NCBI RefSeq assembly: GCF_009792355.1
Contig: NZ_CP047045.1
Span: 3,622,501-3,686,500, forward strand
DNA from: Terricaulis silvestris
GTDB taxonomy: Bacteria; Pseudomonadota; Alphaproteobacteria; Caulobacterales; Aquidulcibacteraceae
Length of the DNA stretch: 64,000 nucleotides
Direction: 5' to 3'
This document shows positions 40,972 to 51,100 of this stretch, one piece after another. The translations under genes and the position numbers were made by a program. Numbering within the stretch: position 1 is the first letter of the stretch; the number at the start of each line of letters is the position of its first letter. The notes below the pieces were generated by a model. That model did not search any database. It was not told the origin of the DNA and saw only the letters and a program-made list of their open reading frames with translations.

Positions 40972-41379
40972 TCACTCGCTTGGTGGCGCATCATGACTGG
41001 GGAGGACGGGTGACTCGGTGTGAGTCCAGAATATCCCGTCATTGCCGTTGTTTTTCTGAACAAGCCGCACGCGCTTGGGATCGAGGCCGCGGATCAGGCG
41101 GGCGTTGACGCCGATCTTCTCGGCGTCAACGGTTCCGACGAGCGTGGTGTGTGTCGCGCATCCGCAGGTGCGGCAATGGTGAAACTCTAGCTCGCGATCG
41201 CCCCACATATAGATGAAGGTGTCAGGCGGGCTGGCGAAATGCACGTCGCGCTGCGGGTAGTAGGCAATGAGCGATCCGTAGAGCCGGCAATGCGAGCAAT
41301 TGCAGTCGAGCACTTGCGTAGGCTGCTCGACCTCGAAGCGGACCGCGCCGCAATGGCAGGAGGCGCTGACTTTGCTCAA
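40972..41379 (-). CDS. GFA-family zinc-binding protein between sucA and sucB
   Basis: A 135-residue protein whose TTG start (41379) overlaps the sucA stop in TTGA. The GFA/CENP-V zinc fold is clear: CHCGAVRF, CNCSHCRLYG and HHCRTCGCATH. Family members were first described as glutathione-dependent formaldehyde-activating enzymes, but for most the reaction is unknown. Its position between E1 and E2 of the same complex is unusual. A longer frame upstream is a shadow of sucA. Confidence 0.85.
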   Translation of the reverse strand: MSKVSASCHCGAVRFEVEQPTQVLDCNCSHCRLYGSLIAYYPQRDVHFASPPDTFIYMWGDRELEFHHCRTCGCATHTTLVGTVDAEKIGVNARLIRGLDPKRVRLVQKNNGNDGIFWTHTESPVLPSHDAPPSE

Positions 41380-44348
41380 CCGAGCGCGCTTTCGAGCAGC
41401 GCTTCGAGTTGCTTTAGGTGCTTCGACATCTGACCCGCGGCCGTGGACGCGCTGGCGGGGCGGCCGGCGTAGCGACCGCGCTTGGCCTTGATGCTCATTT
41501 TCTCCAGCGTGAGTTCGAGCCACGGTTCGGCGAAGGTGTAGCCGCCCATGTTCTTCGGTTCTTCCTGGCACCAGACCAATTCGGCGTTCGGGAAGCGCGC
41601 CAGTTCGTGCATCAGCGACTTCATCGGCCACGGATAGAGTTGCTCGATGCGCAGCAGGTAGATGTCGTCGAGGCCGCGCTTTTCGCGTTCGTCGAGCAGA
41701 TCGAAATAGACTTTGCCCGAGCAGAGCACGACGCGGCGGATTTCGCTGTCGCCTTTGAGCTTGATCGCTGTGTGGCCGTTGTTGAGCTGGGCGTCGTCCC
41801 AGAGCACGCGGTGGAACGAGGTGCCTTCGGCCATGTCGGCGAGATCGGAGACGGCCTTCTTGTGCCGGAGCAGCGATTTCGGCGTGAACACGACGAGCGG
41901 CTTGCGGAAATCGCGATGCAGCTGGCGGCGCAGTGCGTGGAAGTAGTTCGCGGGCGTGGTGCAGTTGACGACCTGCATGTTGTCTTCGGCGCATTGCTGC
42001 AGGAAGCGTTCGAGGCGCGCGGAGCTGTGCTCCGGGCCCTGCCCTTCGTAGCCGTGCGGCAACAGCATCACGAGCCCGGACATGCGCAGCCACTTGCGCT
42101 CGCCGGACGAGATGAACTGATCGATCACGACTTGAGCGCCGTTCACGAAGTCGCCGAACTGCGCTTCCCAGAGCGTCAGCGTTTTCGGATCGGCGAGCGT
42201 GTAGCCGTATTCGAAACCGAGCACCGCTTCTTCGCTGAGCAACGAGTCGATGACTTCGTAGTGGGCTTGGCCAGAGCGGATGTTGTTCAGCGGCGTATAG
42301 CGCGCTTCGGTTTGTTGATCGATGAAATGCGCGTGACGCTGGCTGAACGTGCCGCGACAGGAATCTTGGCCTGACAGGCGGACGTTGAAGCCTTCGTCGA
42401 GCAACGTGCCGAAGGCGAGATGCTCCGCCAGCGACCAATCGATGCCTTGGCCGTCATCGATCGCCTTGCGGCGCGCCTCCACGACGCGCTGCACTGTCTT
42501 GTGCATCTCGAACGCGGCGGGAATGTCGGTGATGCGGCGGCCGATGTCGCGGAGCTTGGAGATGGACGCTTCGGTCTTGCCACGGCGATCGTCGTCTTCC
42601 GGCAGCGAGAAGCCGGACCAGACGCCGTCGAGCCAATCGGCTTTGTTGACGCGATATTCCTTGCCAGCGTCGAATTCGCGATCGAGGAAGGCATTGAAGT
42701 CGTTTTGCCACTCGTCCATTTCGGCCTGCGTGACGACGCCCTCTTTGAGCAAGCGCTCGCTATAGATCGTGAGCGTGGTCGGCTGATCCTTCACGCGGCG
42801 ATACATGATTGGCTGCGTCATGGTCGGGTCATCGCCTTCGTTGTGGCCGAAGCGGCGATAGCAGAACATGTCGATGACGACGTCTTTGCCGAACAATTGG
42901 CGATACTCGGTCGACACCTTCGCGGCGTAGACCACGGCTTCCGGGTCGTCGCCGTTCACATGGAAGATCGGCGCTTGCACCATCAGCGCGACGTCGGATG
43001 GGTACGGCGATGAGCGCGAATAGTGCGGCGCGGTGGTGAAGCCGATCTGGTTGTTGATGATGAAGTGCATCGTGCCGCCGGTCTTGTAGCCGCGCAGGCC
43101 CGAGAGCGCGAAGCATTCGGCGACGACGCCCTGCCCCGCGAACGCCGCGTCGCCATGGATCAGCAGCGGCATTACGCGCGCGCGCAGGTCGTGCAGCGCC
43201 GCGCCCTCTTCCGTCCACGTCGCGGCGAGCGCTTGTTTGGCGCGCGCTTTGCCCAGCACGACGGGGTTCACGATTTCGAGGTGCGATGGATTAGCGGTGA
43301 GCGAGAGATGGACGTCATTGCCATCGAAGCTGCGGTCGGACGAGGCGCCGAGGTGATACTTCACGTCACCGGAGCCCAGCACGTCGTCGGGCGTGGCGGA
43401 GCCGCCTTGGAATTCGTGGAAGATGGCTTGGTACGGCTTGCCCATCACGGCGGCGAGCACGTTCAAGCGGCCGCGGTGGGCCATGCCGAGGATGATCTCT
43501 TCCACGCCGAGCGCGCCGCCGCGTTTGATGATCTGTTCGAGCGCCGGGATCATGGCTTCGCCGCCGTCGAGGCCGAAGCGTTTGGTGCCGGGGTGGCGCT
43601 TGTGCACGAACTTCTCGAAGCTCTCGCCTTCGATCAGCTTCTTCAGGATCGAGCGCTTGCCTTCGGGCGTGAAGGTGATGGCTTTGTCCGGACCTTCGAT
43701 GCGCTCTTGCAGCCAGCTTTTCTCCGTCGGATCGGAGATGTGCATGAACTCGACGCCGACGGTCTCGCAGTAGGTGCGCTTCAGGATCGCAAGCATCTCG
43801 TTGATGGTCGCGGTTTGCAGGCCGAGCACGCCGTCGATGAAGATGGGGCGATCGAGATCGTTCGGGCCGAAGCCGTGATTGCCGGGATCGAGTTCGGGCG
43901 CCGGTGGGCGCACCTCCATGCCGAGCGGGTCGAGATTGGCGGCGAGGTGACCGCGTGTGCGATAGGCGCGGATCATCATCAGCGCGCGCACGCTATCGCG
44001 CGCGGCTTGCTGCACGTCTTGCGTTGAGGCGCCAGGCAAGCGCGCGGCGACGCGTTGTTCGAGCTTGGCGGCGAGGCCGGCCCAGCCGCCATCCATCAGC
44101 GCCGTCGTTTCAGTGGTCTTCGGTTGCGCCAGTTCGGCGCGATACCAGCTCGGGCCGCGTACAGCAGCGGCTACGGCTTCGGGATCGTCGCGCACTTGGT
44201 CGAAGAAGGCGCGCCAGGAGGCGTCGACCGAGTTCGGATCACGGGCGTAGCGCGCCGCCATTTCCTCAATGAACGTCGCGTTGGCGCCGTAAAGGAAGCT
44301 CGTTTCGAGCATCGCTGTATTGGGCAAGCTGCGGGCGTCATCCGCCAT
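41376..44348 (-). CDS. sucA: 2-oxoglutarate dehydrogenase E1 component
   Basis: A 990-residue thiamin-diphosphate enzyme that decarboxylates 2-oxoglutarate in the TCA cycle. The start MADDARSLPN (44348) is chosen over an upstream one because the N-terminal motif SFLYGANATFIEEMAARY then falls in its usual place. The Thi-PP region holds GDAAFAGQGVVAE and a conserved NNQIGFTT, and the C-terminal domain holds LLPHGYEGQGPEHSSAR. A hairpin with a T tract lies just upstream of the gene. Confidence 0.97.
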   Translation of the reverse strand: MADDARSLPNTAMLETSFLYGANATFIEEMAARYARDPNSVDASWRAFFDQVRDDPEAVAAAVRGPSWYRAELAQPKTTETTALMDGGWAGLAAKLEQRVAARLPGASTQDVQQAARDSVRALMMIRAYRTRGHLAANLDPLGMEVRPPAPELDPGNHGFGPNDLDRPIFIDGVLGLQTATINEMLAILKRTYCETVGVEFMHISDPTEKSWLQERIEGPDKAITFTPEGKRSILKKLIEGESFEKFVHKRHPGTKRFGLDGGEAMIPALEQIIKRGGALGVEEIILGMAHRGRLNVLAAVMGKPYQAIFHEFQGGSATPDDVLGSGDVKYHLGASSDRSFDGNDVHLSLTANPSHLEIVNPVVLGKARAKQALAATWTEEGAALHDLRARVMPLLIHGDAAFAGQGVVAECFALSGLRGYKTGGTMHFIINNQIGFTTAPHYSRSSPYPSDVALMVQAPIFHVNGDDPEAVVYAAKVSTEYRQLFGKDVVIDMFCYRRFGHNEGDDPTMTQPIMYRRVKDQPTTLTIYSERLLKEGVVTQAEMDEWQNDFNAFLDREFDAGKEYRVNKADWLDGVWSGFSLPEDDDRRGKTEASISKLRDIGRRITDIPAAFEMHKTVQRVVEARRKAIDDGQGIDWSLAEHLAFGTLLDEGFNVRLSGQDSCRGTFSQRHAHFIDQQTEARYTPLNNIRSGQAHYEVIDSLLSEEAVLGFEYGYTLADPKTLTLWEAQFGDFVNGAQVVIDQFISSGERKWLRMSGLVMLLPHGYEGQGPEHSSARLERFLQQCAEDNMQVVNCTTPANYFHALRRQLHRDFRKPLVVFTPKSLLRHKKAVSDLADMAEGTSFHRVLWDDAQLNNGHTAIKLKGDSEIRRVVLCSGKVYFDLLDEREKRGLDDIYLLRIEQLYPWPMKSLMHELARFPNAELVWCQEEPKNMGGYTFAEPWLELTLEKMSIKAKRGRYAGRPASASTAAGQMSKHLKQLEALLESALG

Positions 44349-44384
44349 GGAACGCTGACCTCTCGGAAAACCGGTCGAACCCAT

Positions 44385-44418
44385 GAAAAATATAGGGCGC
44401 ACCGTCAGACGGCGCCCC
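44385..44418 (-). terminator. Terminator-like hairpin directly upstream of sucA
   Basis: On the minus strand GGGCGC and GCGCCC pair around an inner GTC/GAC hairpin, followed by TATATTTTTC. It lies 37 bases before the sucA start and could end the sucD transcript or act as an attenuator for sucA. Confidence 0.6.
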
Positions 44419-44503
44419 TTCTAAAGTGCGTCGGTAAAGGATTGAAGGGCTGCGAAGGCGGAAGGGTGCTGGTTTACTCAGCGGCCGCCAACGAGAGTGC
44501 AGT

Positions 44504-45346
44504 TTATCCCGCGGCGGGGCAGCGGGAACGCTGAAAGGCCTGCCATTGCCCATCAGTCATCCGCTCAATAGCCACTGCCCCGGAAATCGAAACGTCTGTC
44601 ACCACCAACCAGCCGTCTTCGATACGGAGCGGTTCATTCACGCGGCGAAAGAACGCCTCGTAGCCCTCAAGGGCAAATTCGACGTTGATGGAGTTGAAAG
44701 CCGGACGGTTCCAGGCCGGTACCTCCGCTGAACGCAGCAAGTGGATTGCTCCCAATCTAAGGGTTCGTGTGAAGGCAGGTTGGGCGCTCCCCTCAGCACC
44801 AAGGATGCCCCAATCTTGGTTGCGACCAAGAGCAGCTGCGCCGCGCCGACGTTGTTCTTGTTGTCCCCACATGAACGGCCGGCGGTCATAGGGATCAGCG
44901 ATCCGCGCGTGGAACGCTGTTCGCGCCGTTTGCGTAGTCGGATCCACGTCGCCCAAGCAGACCGCCGGGCTGTAGTGCTGCGACGACGGCCCAGTGGTGG
45001 CGCAGTAGACAGGCGCGCCAACGCCAAACACATCGGCATCGGTGCGGACCACCCACAGCGGCGTTAGCAACGCCCCATCGCGCAGGCCGAGGTCAGGGCG
45101 AGGCAATTGGACGGGGCGAGGAGCGAGTGGTTGCAGTTCGAGGGTCGCGACATTTGCCGTCGGATAGAACGAGCCGTCCGACGCCAGCGTTGTTCGCCTA
45201 ACGCGGAACGCTTGCTCCACGCGATCGCCTGATGAAGCGACTTGGATGCTTGGCCCCTCGGGACACCAGTTGAGCGGATCGATTTGCGCGGACGCGTCGT
45301 CTGCCGACGCGATCAAGGCGAACACTGCAACGAGCGGAGCGCGCAT
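44504..45346 (-). CDS. Exported protein of unknown function next to sucD
   Basis: A 280-residue protein with a signal peptide (MRAPLVAVFALIASADDASA). I use ATG 45346, two bases after the sucD stop; a TTG two codons earlier would overlap it. The mature part is Pro-rich with four or more cysteines (NWCPEGPS, VYCATTG, AVCLGDVD and RSRCPAAG). No domain recognised. It is translated right behind sucD and so probably cotranscribed. Confidence 0.75.
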   Translation of the reverse strand: MRAPLVAVFALIASADDASAQIDPLNWCPEGPSIQVASSGDRVEQAFRVRRTTLASDGSFYPTANVATLELQPLAPRPVQLPRPDLGLRDGALLTPLWVVRTDADVFGVGAPVYCATTGPSSQHYSPAVCLGDVDPTTQTARTAFHARIADPYDRRPFMWGQQEQRRRGAAALGRNQDWGILGAEGSAQPAFTRTLRLGAIHLLRSAEVPAWNRPAFNSINVEFALEGYEAFFRRVNEPLRIEDGWLVVTDVSISGAVAIERMTDGQWQAFQRSRCPAAG

Positions 45347-45348
45347 CT

Positions 45349-46233
45349 TCAACCCTTCAACAGCTCGCTCATCGTCCGGCCCAGCGCGGCCGGGTGCGGC
45401 GCTACCTTGATGCCGGCGGCTTCCAGTGCGGCGATTTTCGACGGCGCGTCGCCTTTGCCGCCCGAAATGATCGCGCCGGCGTGGCCCATGCGGCGGCCGG
45501 GCGGCGCTGTGCTGCCGGCGATGAAACCGACGACGGGTTTCCAGCGACCCTTTTTCTTTTCGTCGGCCAGGAATTGCGCGGCGTCTTCTTCGGCGGCGCC
45601 GCCGATTTCGCCGATCATGACGATGGACTTGGTTTCATCGTCGGCGAGGAAGCGCTCGAGCACGTCGATAAATTCCATGCCCTTCACGGGGTCTCCGCCG
45701 ATGCCGACGGCTGTCGATTGGCCGAGGTCCTCGTTGGTGGTTTGGAACACGGCTTCGTAGGTCAGCGTGCCGGAGCGCGAGACGACGCCGACACTGCCCT
45801 TCTTGAAGATCTGGCCGGGCATGATGCCGATCTTGCACTCGTTCGGCGTGAGGATGCCGGGGCAGTTCGGGCCGAGCAGGATCGAGTTCGACGTCGCCAG
45901 CTTTGCCTTCACGCGCACCATGTCGAGCACCGGAATGCCTTCGGTGATGCAGACGATGAACGGGATTTCGGCGTCGATGGCTTCGTCGATTGCGGCGGCG
46001 GCGTGCGGCGGCGGCACGTAGATCACCGTCGCGTCGGCGCCGGCGCGTTCCTTGGCTTCAGCGACGGTGTTGAAGACCGGTAGGCCGAGATGGGTTTGGC
46101 CGCCCTTCCCCGGGCTGACGCCGCCGGTCATCTTGGTGCCGTAGGCGATGGCTTGCTCGGAGTGGAACGTGCCGTTCTTGCCGGTGAAGCCCTGGCAAAT
46201 GACGCGCGTCGCGGCGTTGACGAGAATGGACAA
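45349..46233 (-). CDS. sucD: Succinyl-CoA ligase alpha subunit
   Basis: A 294-residue subunit that carries the phosphohistidine intermediate in substrate-level ATP or GTP formation from succinyl-CoA. The CoA-binding N-terminal part opens [21 protein letters not shown], and the active histidine is in [11 protein letters not shown] near residue 250. It is 4.9 kb from its partner sucC, although the two are usually adjacent. Confidence 0.97.
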   Translation of the reverse strand: MSILVNAATRVICQGFTGKNGTFHSEQAIAYGTKMTGGVSPGKGGQTHLGLPVFNTVAEAKERAGADATVIYVPPPHAAAAIDEAIDAEIPFIVCITEGIPVLDMVRVKAKLATSNSILLGPNCPGILTPNECKIGIMPGQIFKKGSVGVVSRSGTLTYEAVFQTTNEDLGQSTAVGIGGDPVKGMEFIDVLERFLADDETKSIVMIGEIGGAAEEDAAQFLADEKKKGRWKPVVGFIAGSTAPPGRRMGHAGAIISGGKGDAPSKIAALEAAGIKVAPHPAALGRTMSELLKG

Positions 46234-46360
46234 AGCTTGCGGCCCCCGAGAATGTCGGTGCGGGCATAACCCCTGGGGACCGCGCCTGCAAATCCCAAGC
46301 TGACGCGCCCTAGTCGGATGGCCGACGCGACGATAAGGTCGGCGAAAACGGGAGGGGTGG

Positions 46361-47047
46361 ATGAAGATCTGGATCGCGCTGGCGGCGGCAGTGCTGCTTA
46401 CGGCTTGTGCATCGTCCCGGCCTCAAACCTTCACCGGCCAGTTCACGGCGCCGCCCGCGGGCTCGCGCATCGTGGTGATGACGCCGGATGTGCAGCTCGG
46501 CGTGCTGACGGCGGCAGGTTTGCAGGAACCGCGCGAAGATTGGTCGCGTTCGGCGCGTGATGGCCTGGCGCGGGCGCTGGCGGCACAAATTCAGCACGAA
46601 GGCCATACCGGCAGCACGCTCGATCCGACCACGGCGATGGAAGGTCGTGTCGGCCAGATCATCCGGCTGCACGACGCAGTGGGCACTTCGATCCTTGCTG
46701 TGAACTATGGCGGCGCCAACCTGCCGACGCGGCGCGGCAATTTCGAATGGACGCTTGGCGACGGCGTGCAGGAATTGGCGACGACCTACAACGCCGACTA
46801 CGCGCTGTTCGTGACCGCGCGCGGTTCGTACGCGAGTTCTGGGCGCGTCGCGGCTATGGTGGGCATGGCGATCCTTGGCATCGGCGTGCCTCTGGGTGGG
46901 CAGCAGGGTTTCGCGTCGCTGGTCGATCTGCGTACTGGGAACGTGATCTGGTTCAACGTGGCGCAAGCGTCGCCGAACCAAGACATGCGCGATCCGGGCG
47001 GCGCGGCGAGCTTCGTGACTACGCTGCTCAACGACGCGCCGCTATGA
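46361..47047 (+). CDS. Lipoprotein of unknown function, first gene of an M48 operon
   Basis: A 228-residue lipoprotein (signal [16 protein letters not shown], lipid Cys16). A strong ribosome site (GGGAGGGG) precedes the ATG. The mature part is alpha/beta and contains a hydrophobic, glycine-rich stretch ([18 protein letters not shown]) that may be a membrane-active segment. The stop overlaps the start of the M48 peptidase (ATGA). Confidence 0.82.
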   Translation: MKIWIALAAAVLLTACASSRPQTFTGQFTAPPAGSRIVVMTPDVQLGVLTAAGLQEPREDWSRSARDGLARALAAQIQHEGHTGSTLDPTTAMEGRVGQIIRLHDAVGTSILAVNYGGANLPTRRGNFEWTLGDGVQELATTYNADYALFVTARGSYASSGRVAAMVGMAILGIGVPLGGQQGFASLVDLRTGNVIWFNVAQASPNQDMRDPGGAASFVTTLLNDAPL

Positions 47048-48219
47048 GACGCGCGCTTATTGCGGCATGCTTGGCGCTGGCGCTTGCGGCGCCAGCCGCA
47101 GCGCAAGACGTCCCTGCCCCGTCGCGACAACGGCCGCTTGAAAACACCGATGAAGGCGGGCTTTGGGGCATGTCTGACCGCGCCGAAGCGCAGGCGCGGG
47201 CGTCTGGGCAGATCGAGCGCGATCCGGCGCTGAACGAATACGTGCGCGGCGTCGCGTGCCGGGTGGCGGCGCGTTATTGCGGCGACGTGCGCGTTTACGT
47301 GATGAACCGGCCGTTCTTCAACGCGTCGATGGCGCCAAACGGCTACATGGAAGTGTGGTCCGGTTTGTTGCTGCGCGCGGATGACGAAGCGCAATTGGCG
47401 TTCGTATTGGGCCACGAGACCACGCACTACGCCGAGCAACACTCGATCGAGATGATGCGCACGGTGCGCGGACGCGCGACGGCGGCGATGATCCTCTCCG
47501 TGGGCGCATCGGCGGCGGGCGCGGGGTATGCCGGCGATCTGATTTATCTTGGCACGTTGGCCAGCGTGTTCGGCTATTCGCGCGAGAAGGAAACCGAAGC
47601 GGACATGGCCGGCTTCGATCACACCGCGGCTGCCGGCTACGATGTCGGCGCGGGCGCCGCGATCTGGACGAGCCTCATTGCGGAGACGCGCGCGTCGGAC
47701 AATCCAGATGTGCGCCGGCGCGAGACACGTGGCAGCATCTTCGCAACGCACCCGGTTTCCACCGAGCGCGTGCAAGCGTTGCAGGCGCGCGCGACACAGC
47801 GTGGCGCCGGCGGCGAGACGTTCCGTGAGCGCTATCGCGCGGCGATCCGGCCGCATCTCGATCCGTGGCTACGTGCGGAGCTGCGGCGGCGTGATTTCGG
47901 ACAGACGATGCAGATTCTGGATCGGCTCGCGGCGCACGGCGAGGATCTGGGTGTGGTTGAATATTATCGCGGTGAAGTGAACCGCATTCGCCGCGGCAAC
48001 GGCGATCGCGATCGGGCAAAGACGCATTATCTGGCGGCGATCGCGCAACCTGATGCGCCTGCGGCGGCTTGGCGCGAGCTAGGTGAAATGGCGGCGCGCG
48101 ATGGCAACAACGCGGAAGCGGCGCAACTGTTTGCAACATATCTGGAGCGCGCGCCGAACGCGGAAGACCGCGCTTTGGTGGAAGCGCGCGTCGCGCAGAT
48201 TTCGGGGGGAGCGCAATGA
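47044..48219 (+). CDS. M48-family zinc metallopeptidase with TPR-like tail
   Basis: A 391-residue exported peptidase. The signal is [20 protein letters not shown]. The zinc motif HETTH has His124, Glu125 and His128, with a third ligand likely in KETEADMAG. This resembles BepA/LoiP-type periplasmic proteases that check outer-membrane proteins. After the protease domain a helical repeat region (about 280-385, LAAHGEDLGVVEYYRGEVN and AAWRELGEMAARDGN) looks like tetratricopeptide repeats. Flanked by two lipoproteins, with start and stop overlaps on both sides. Confidence 0.88.
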   Translation: MRRALIAACLALALAAPAAAQDVPAPSRQRPLENTDEGGLWGMSDRAEAQARASGQIERDPALNEYVRGVACRVAARYCGDVRVYVMNRPFFNASMAPNGYMEVWSGLLLRADDEAQLAFVLGHETTHYAEQHSIEMMRTVRGRATAAMILSVGASAAGAGYAGDLIYLGTLASVFGYSREKETEADMAGFDHTAAAGYDVGAGAAIWTSLIAETRASDNPDVRRRETRGSIFATHPVSTERVQALQARATQRGAGGETFRERYRAAIRPHLDPWLRAELRRRDFGQTMQILDRLAAHGEDLGVVEYYRGEVNRIRRGNGDRDRAKTHYLAAIAQPDAPAAAWRELGEMAARDGNNAEAAQLFATYLERAPNAEDRALVEARVAQISGGAQ

Positions 48220-48803
48220 CGACACGGCGTGGATTGTTGGCGGCGGCGCTTGGCGGCGCGGTCGCGGCGGGATGCGCGAGCTCGGGCGGATTGCGCTCTG
48301 GCGCGTACACCAATGTCGGCACGTTCAACATCACGCTGCCGCGAGAATGGTCGGACATCACGTTCATGCTGGCGAACCGGCCGCGCAATTTGCGCATGCT
48401 CTCTATCGATGGACCGCTGCTGAACCGGCTTTATTTGGCGTCGTTGATGCCGGGTGAATCGCTGTTGCGTCCGCGCGATCGCGATACGCCGCGGCCGACG
48501 TTCCGCACCGACATGAGCGACAGCGAGTTGGTTGAGTTCGTCGTCGATTGCGTGGCGGTCGAGTATCAATCGCCAGCGGCGAGCGCATTGCGGCCGCAGA
48601 CGTTCGCAGGCCAACCCGGCGTACGTTTCGATGTCAGCGCTCAAACGGCGGAGGGTTTGAACATTTCCGGCACGTCGCTGGTCGCGCGCGCGAACGACCG
48701 GCTGCACATGCTGCTCTTCCTCGCGCCGAGTGAGCACTATTACGGCGCGATGCTGCCAGAAATCGAGACGATCTTTGCGGGGGCTACACCGGCGACGGCT
48801 TAA
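48216..48803 (+). CDS. Lipoprotein of unknown function, third gene of the M48 operon
   Basis: A 195-residue lipoprotein with a twin-arginine-like start (MTTRRGLLAAALGGAVAAGC, lipid Cys20). ATGA overlap with the peptidase shows coupling. The mature part is beta-rich (VGTFNITLPREWSDITFML, then FDVSAQTAEGLNISGTSLV). No family recognised. Its TAA shares TTAA with the stop of the convergent VOC gene. Confidence 0.78.
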   Translation: MTTRRGLLAAALGGAVAAGCASSGGLRSGAYTNVGTFNITLPREWSDITFMLANRPRNLRMLSIDGPLLNRLYLASLMPGESLLRPRDRDTPRPTFRTDMSDSELVEFVVDCVAVEYQSPAASALRPQTFAGQPGVRFDVSAQTAEGLNISGTSLVARANDRLHMLLFLAPSEHYYGAMLPEIETIFAGATPATA

Positions 48804-49174
48804 CCCATGATGAAGGCGTTGAGCTTGTTGCCGTCGGGATCGCGGAAATAGCCGGCGTAAAAGCCAGGCAGGCCCGGCCGCGGGCCAGCTTCGCCTTCAC
48901 ATTTGGCGCCCATTGAGATCGCCAGACTGTAGATGCGGTCGACTTGGGCCGCATCCTTGCACTCGAGCGCCACCATCACGCCATTGCCCACGGTTGCTGT
49001 GTTGCCGTCAAAGGGCTTGGTGAGGCCGATGCCCGCGCCGCCGCCGGGTTTGCCCCAGGCGATGAAGGTGTCCATGTCGAACATACGCCCGACGCCGAGC
49101 TCGCCGCAGATAGCGTCATAGAATTTCGCCGCGCGCTGAAGATCGTTGGTGCCCAGTGTGACGTAGCCGATCAT
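48800..49174 (-). CDS. VOC-family protein (glyoxalase/dioxygenase fold)
   Basis: A 124-residue protein. The ATG at 49174 follows GGGGAG. The VOC pattern runs MIGYVTLGTNDLQRAAKFYD, then FIAWGKPGGGAGIGLTKP, and ends FRDPDGNKLNAFIMG. Small VOC proteins of this group have diverse roles and the metal ligands are not all evident, so the reaction cannot be named. Confidence 0.85.
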   Translation of the reverse strand: MIGYVTLGTNDLQRAAKFYDAICGELGVGRMFDMDTFIAWGKPGGGAGIGLTKPFDGNTATVGNGVMVALECKDAAQVDRIYSLAISMGAKCEGEAGPRPGLPGFYAGYFRDPDGNKLNAFIMG

Positions 49175-49257
49175 GGCGTCTCCCCTCTTGCTTGGCCCTC
49201 GCCTCATTGTGCTAAGCGGGGCGGGCATGGTTTAGACCCGCGCGGAGCGAAGCGAAA

Positions 49258-49842
<585 letters not shown>

Positions 49843-49855
49843 CGGGGCGCCGCTG

Positions 49856-50398
49856 CTAGCGTATCCACCGCGTGTAGTTCATCGCGATCGCGTCCGATGG
49901 CACGTGAACTTTGGTGCGGATGTCGTTCAAATTGATCACGACGAGATCGCCCTCGCCTGCTTCGTGGCGCGCGTTCGCATCGTAATAGGTCGCGGATCGA
50001 TCGGCCGAACCGGCGATCGACGCAAACGATATTCCGACGCCAGCGAGGTCGTGTCGATTTGGCTCGCCGAACCGGGCCACCATAAGCGCTCGCACTGCGT
50101 CGAAATCCACCGGTTTGGCCAAGAGACTCGCTGTATTCACGGCCGCTATCGGAGTCTTCCGTTCATGCGCGACCGAATGGTCGGCCGTCAGGAAGAAGCC
50201 GGGATTGCGAAACGCCGCCTGACGCTTGAGCTTGATAACATCGCGCCGTGACGGGACTTTGAAGTCGAAGCGCTCAAAGCCGCCGCGCAACGCCGCGACT
50301 TCCACCAAGTCGATGTCGGCCTCGGTTTCAAAACACAGCTCACAAAACGCGTCGAAGACGACGGTGGCCTGAAGCTCGTTGTCCGCGGCCTGAAGCAC
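49856..50398 (-). CDS. Possibly 5'-truncated protein of unknown function
   Basis: About 180 residues from GTG 50398, which has AAGGG just upstream. The protein opens with residues that look like the mature part of an exported protein (VVFDAFCELCFETEAD), but no signal peptide precedes them. Upstream, the frame runs into a copy of the sucC 3' end. This suggests that the original 5' part was lost in a rearrangement. No family is assigned. The protein ends 13 bases before the TMEM175 gene stop. Confidence 0.5.
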   Translation of the reverse strand: MLQAADNELQATVVFDAFCELCFETEADIDLVEVAALRGGFERFDFKVPSRRDVIKLKRQAAFRNPGFFLTADHSVAHERKTPIAAVNTASLLAKPVDFDAVRALMVARFGEPNRHDLAGVGISFASIAGSADRSATYYDANARHEAGEGDLVVINLNDIRTKVHVPSDAIAMNYTRWIR

Positions 50399-50399
50399 G

Positions 50400-50422
50400 C
50401 TACCCTTCACAGCCGCCACGAT
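50400..50422. repeat. Copy of the sucC 3' end (direct repeat)
   Basis: These 23 bases match the last 24 bases of sucC (51101-51124) except for one missing C in a run of four. The bases next to it also look like a diverged sucC tail on the protein level (DDLPRAAR against DDLEDAAR). Confidence 0.75.
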
Positions 50423-50477
50423 GTGCGCGCGGCGCGCGGGAGATCGTCGGCGCCGACGTATCCGATCATGGTGCTTC

Positions 50478-51098
50478 CTACTCCAGTTCGCCGGCGTTGG
50501 CGGCGGTCTGCGAGTAAGCGCTTTGCACCGTAATTCGAAAACCGCGCTTGCCGCAGATCTCCATAATCGCATCCATAGCGCCGGGGTGCTCGCTTAGAAC
50601 CTCAGGCGCGATCTCAAGACCTTCGTCAGGGCAGGGAAAGCCGTCCGTTGGGCCTGCGTAAGCCAGAACTATCAAATTTGTCGTCTGGCGCAAGAAAGCA
50701 TAGGTGCCCCCATCCCCGCGGGAGTACGTCAAGTCGAATCGTGAGGCCAAGGCCGCGATCTCTTCGTCCGCCACATCCCCGACTGCGCGCACTGCGAATC
50801 CACATTCCAAAGCGAACCCATCCTCATGCCGATAGACCCGAGCCATCATTATGGGTTGTTCATTCTCACCAGGTGGCGAGAAAGACATCGTCTCGGCTGT
50901 GTTCTGTCCGGGCACCAAGCCACTAGCGAGCGCGAACGGAGCGGCCCGCTCCGGACTCTCGGCGGCGATGAGGCAAAACTCCATCCCTATCGGGATCATG
51001 TCGCGCGACGTTTGAGCGAGCGCATTCCCCGGGACGCACGCGACCGCAAATAGCACCGCAGGAGCAAAGCTCGACAGCCTGCGCAGCGCGGTTCGCAT
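50478..51098 (-). CDS. Exported protein of unknown function after sucC
   Basis: A 206-residue exported protein (signal near residues 10-28, [21 protein letters not shown]). The mature part has four or more cysteines ([33 protein letters not shown]). The ATG at 51098 lies two bases after the sucC stop and probably uses the GGGG there as ribosome site. No family recognised. Confidence 0.72.
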   Translation of the reverse strand: MRTALRRLSSFAPAVLFAVACVPGNALAQTSRDMIPIGMEFCLIAAESPERAAPFALASGLVPGQNTAETMSFSPPGENEQPIMMARVYRHEDGFALECGFAVRAVGDVADEEIAALASRFDLTYSRGDGGTYAFLRQTTNLIVLAYAGPTDGFPCPDEGLEIAPEVLSEHPGAMDAIMEICGKRGFRITVQSAYSQTAANAGELE

Positions 51099-51100
51099 CC

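Noticed and set aside
40972-42438. Long N-terminal extension of the GFA gene
   Set aside because: The extension is antisense-frame sequence within sucA; the TTG overlapping the sucA stop gives a normal GFA length.
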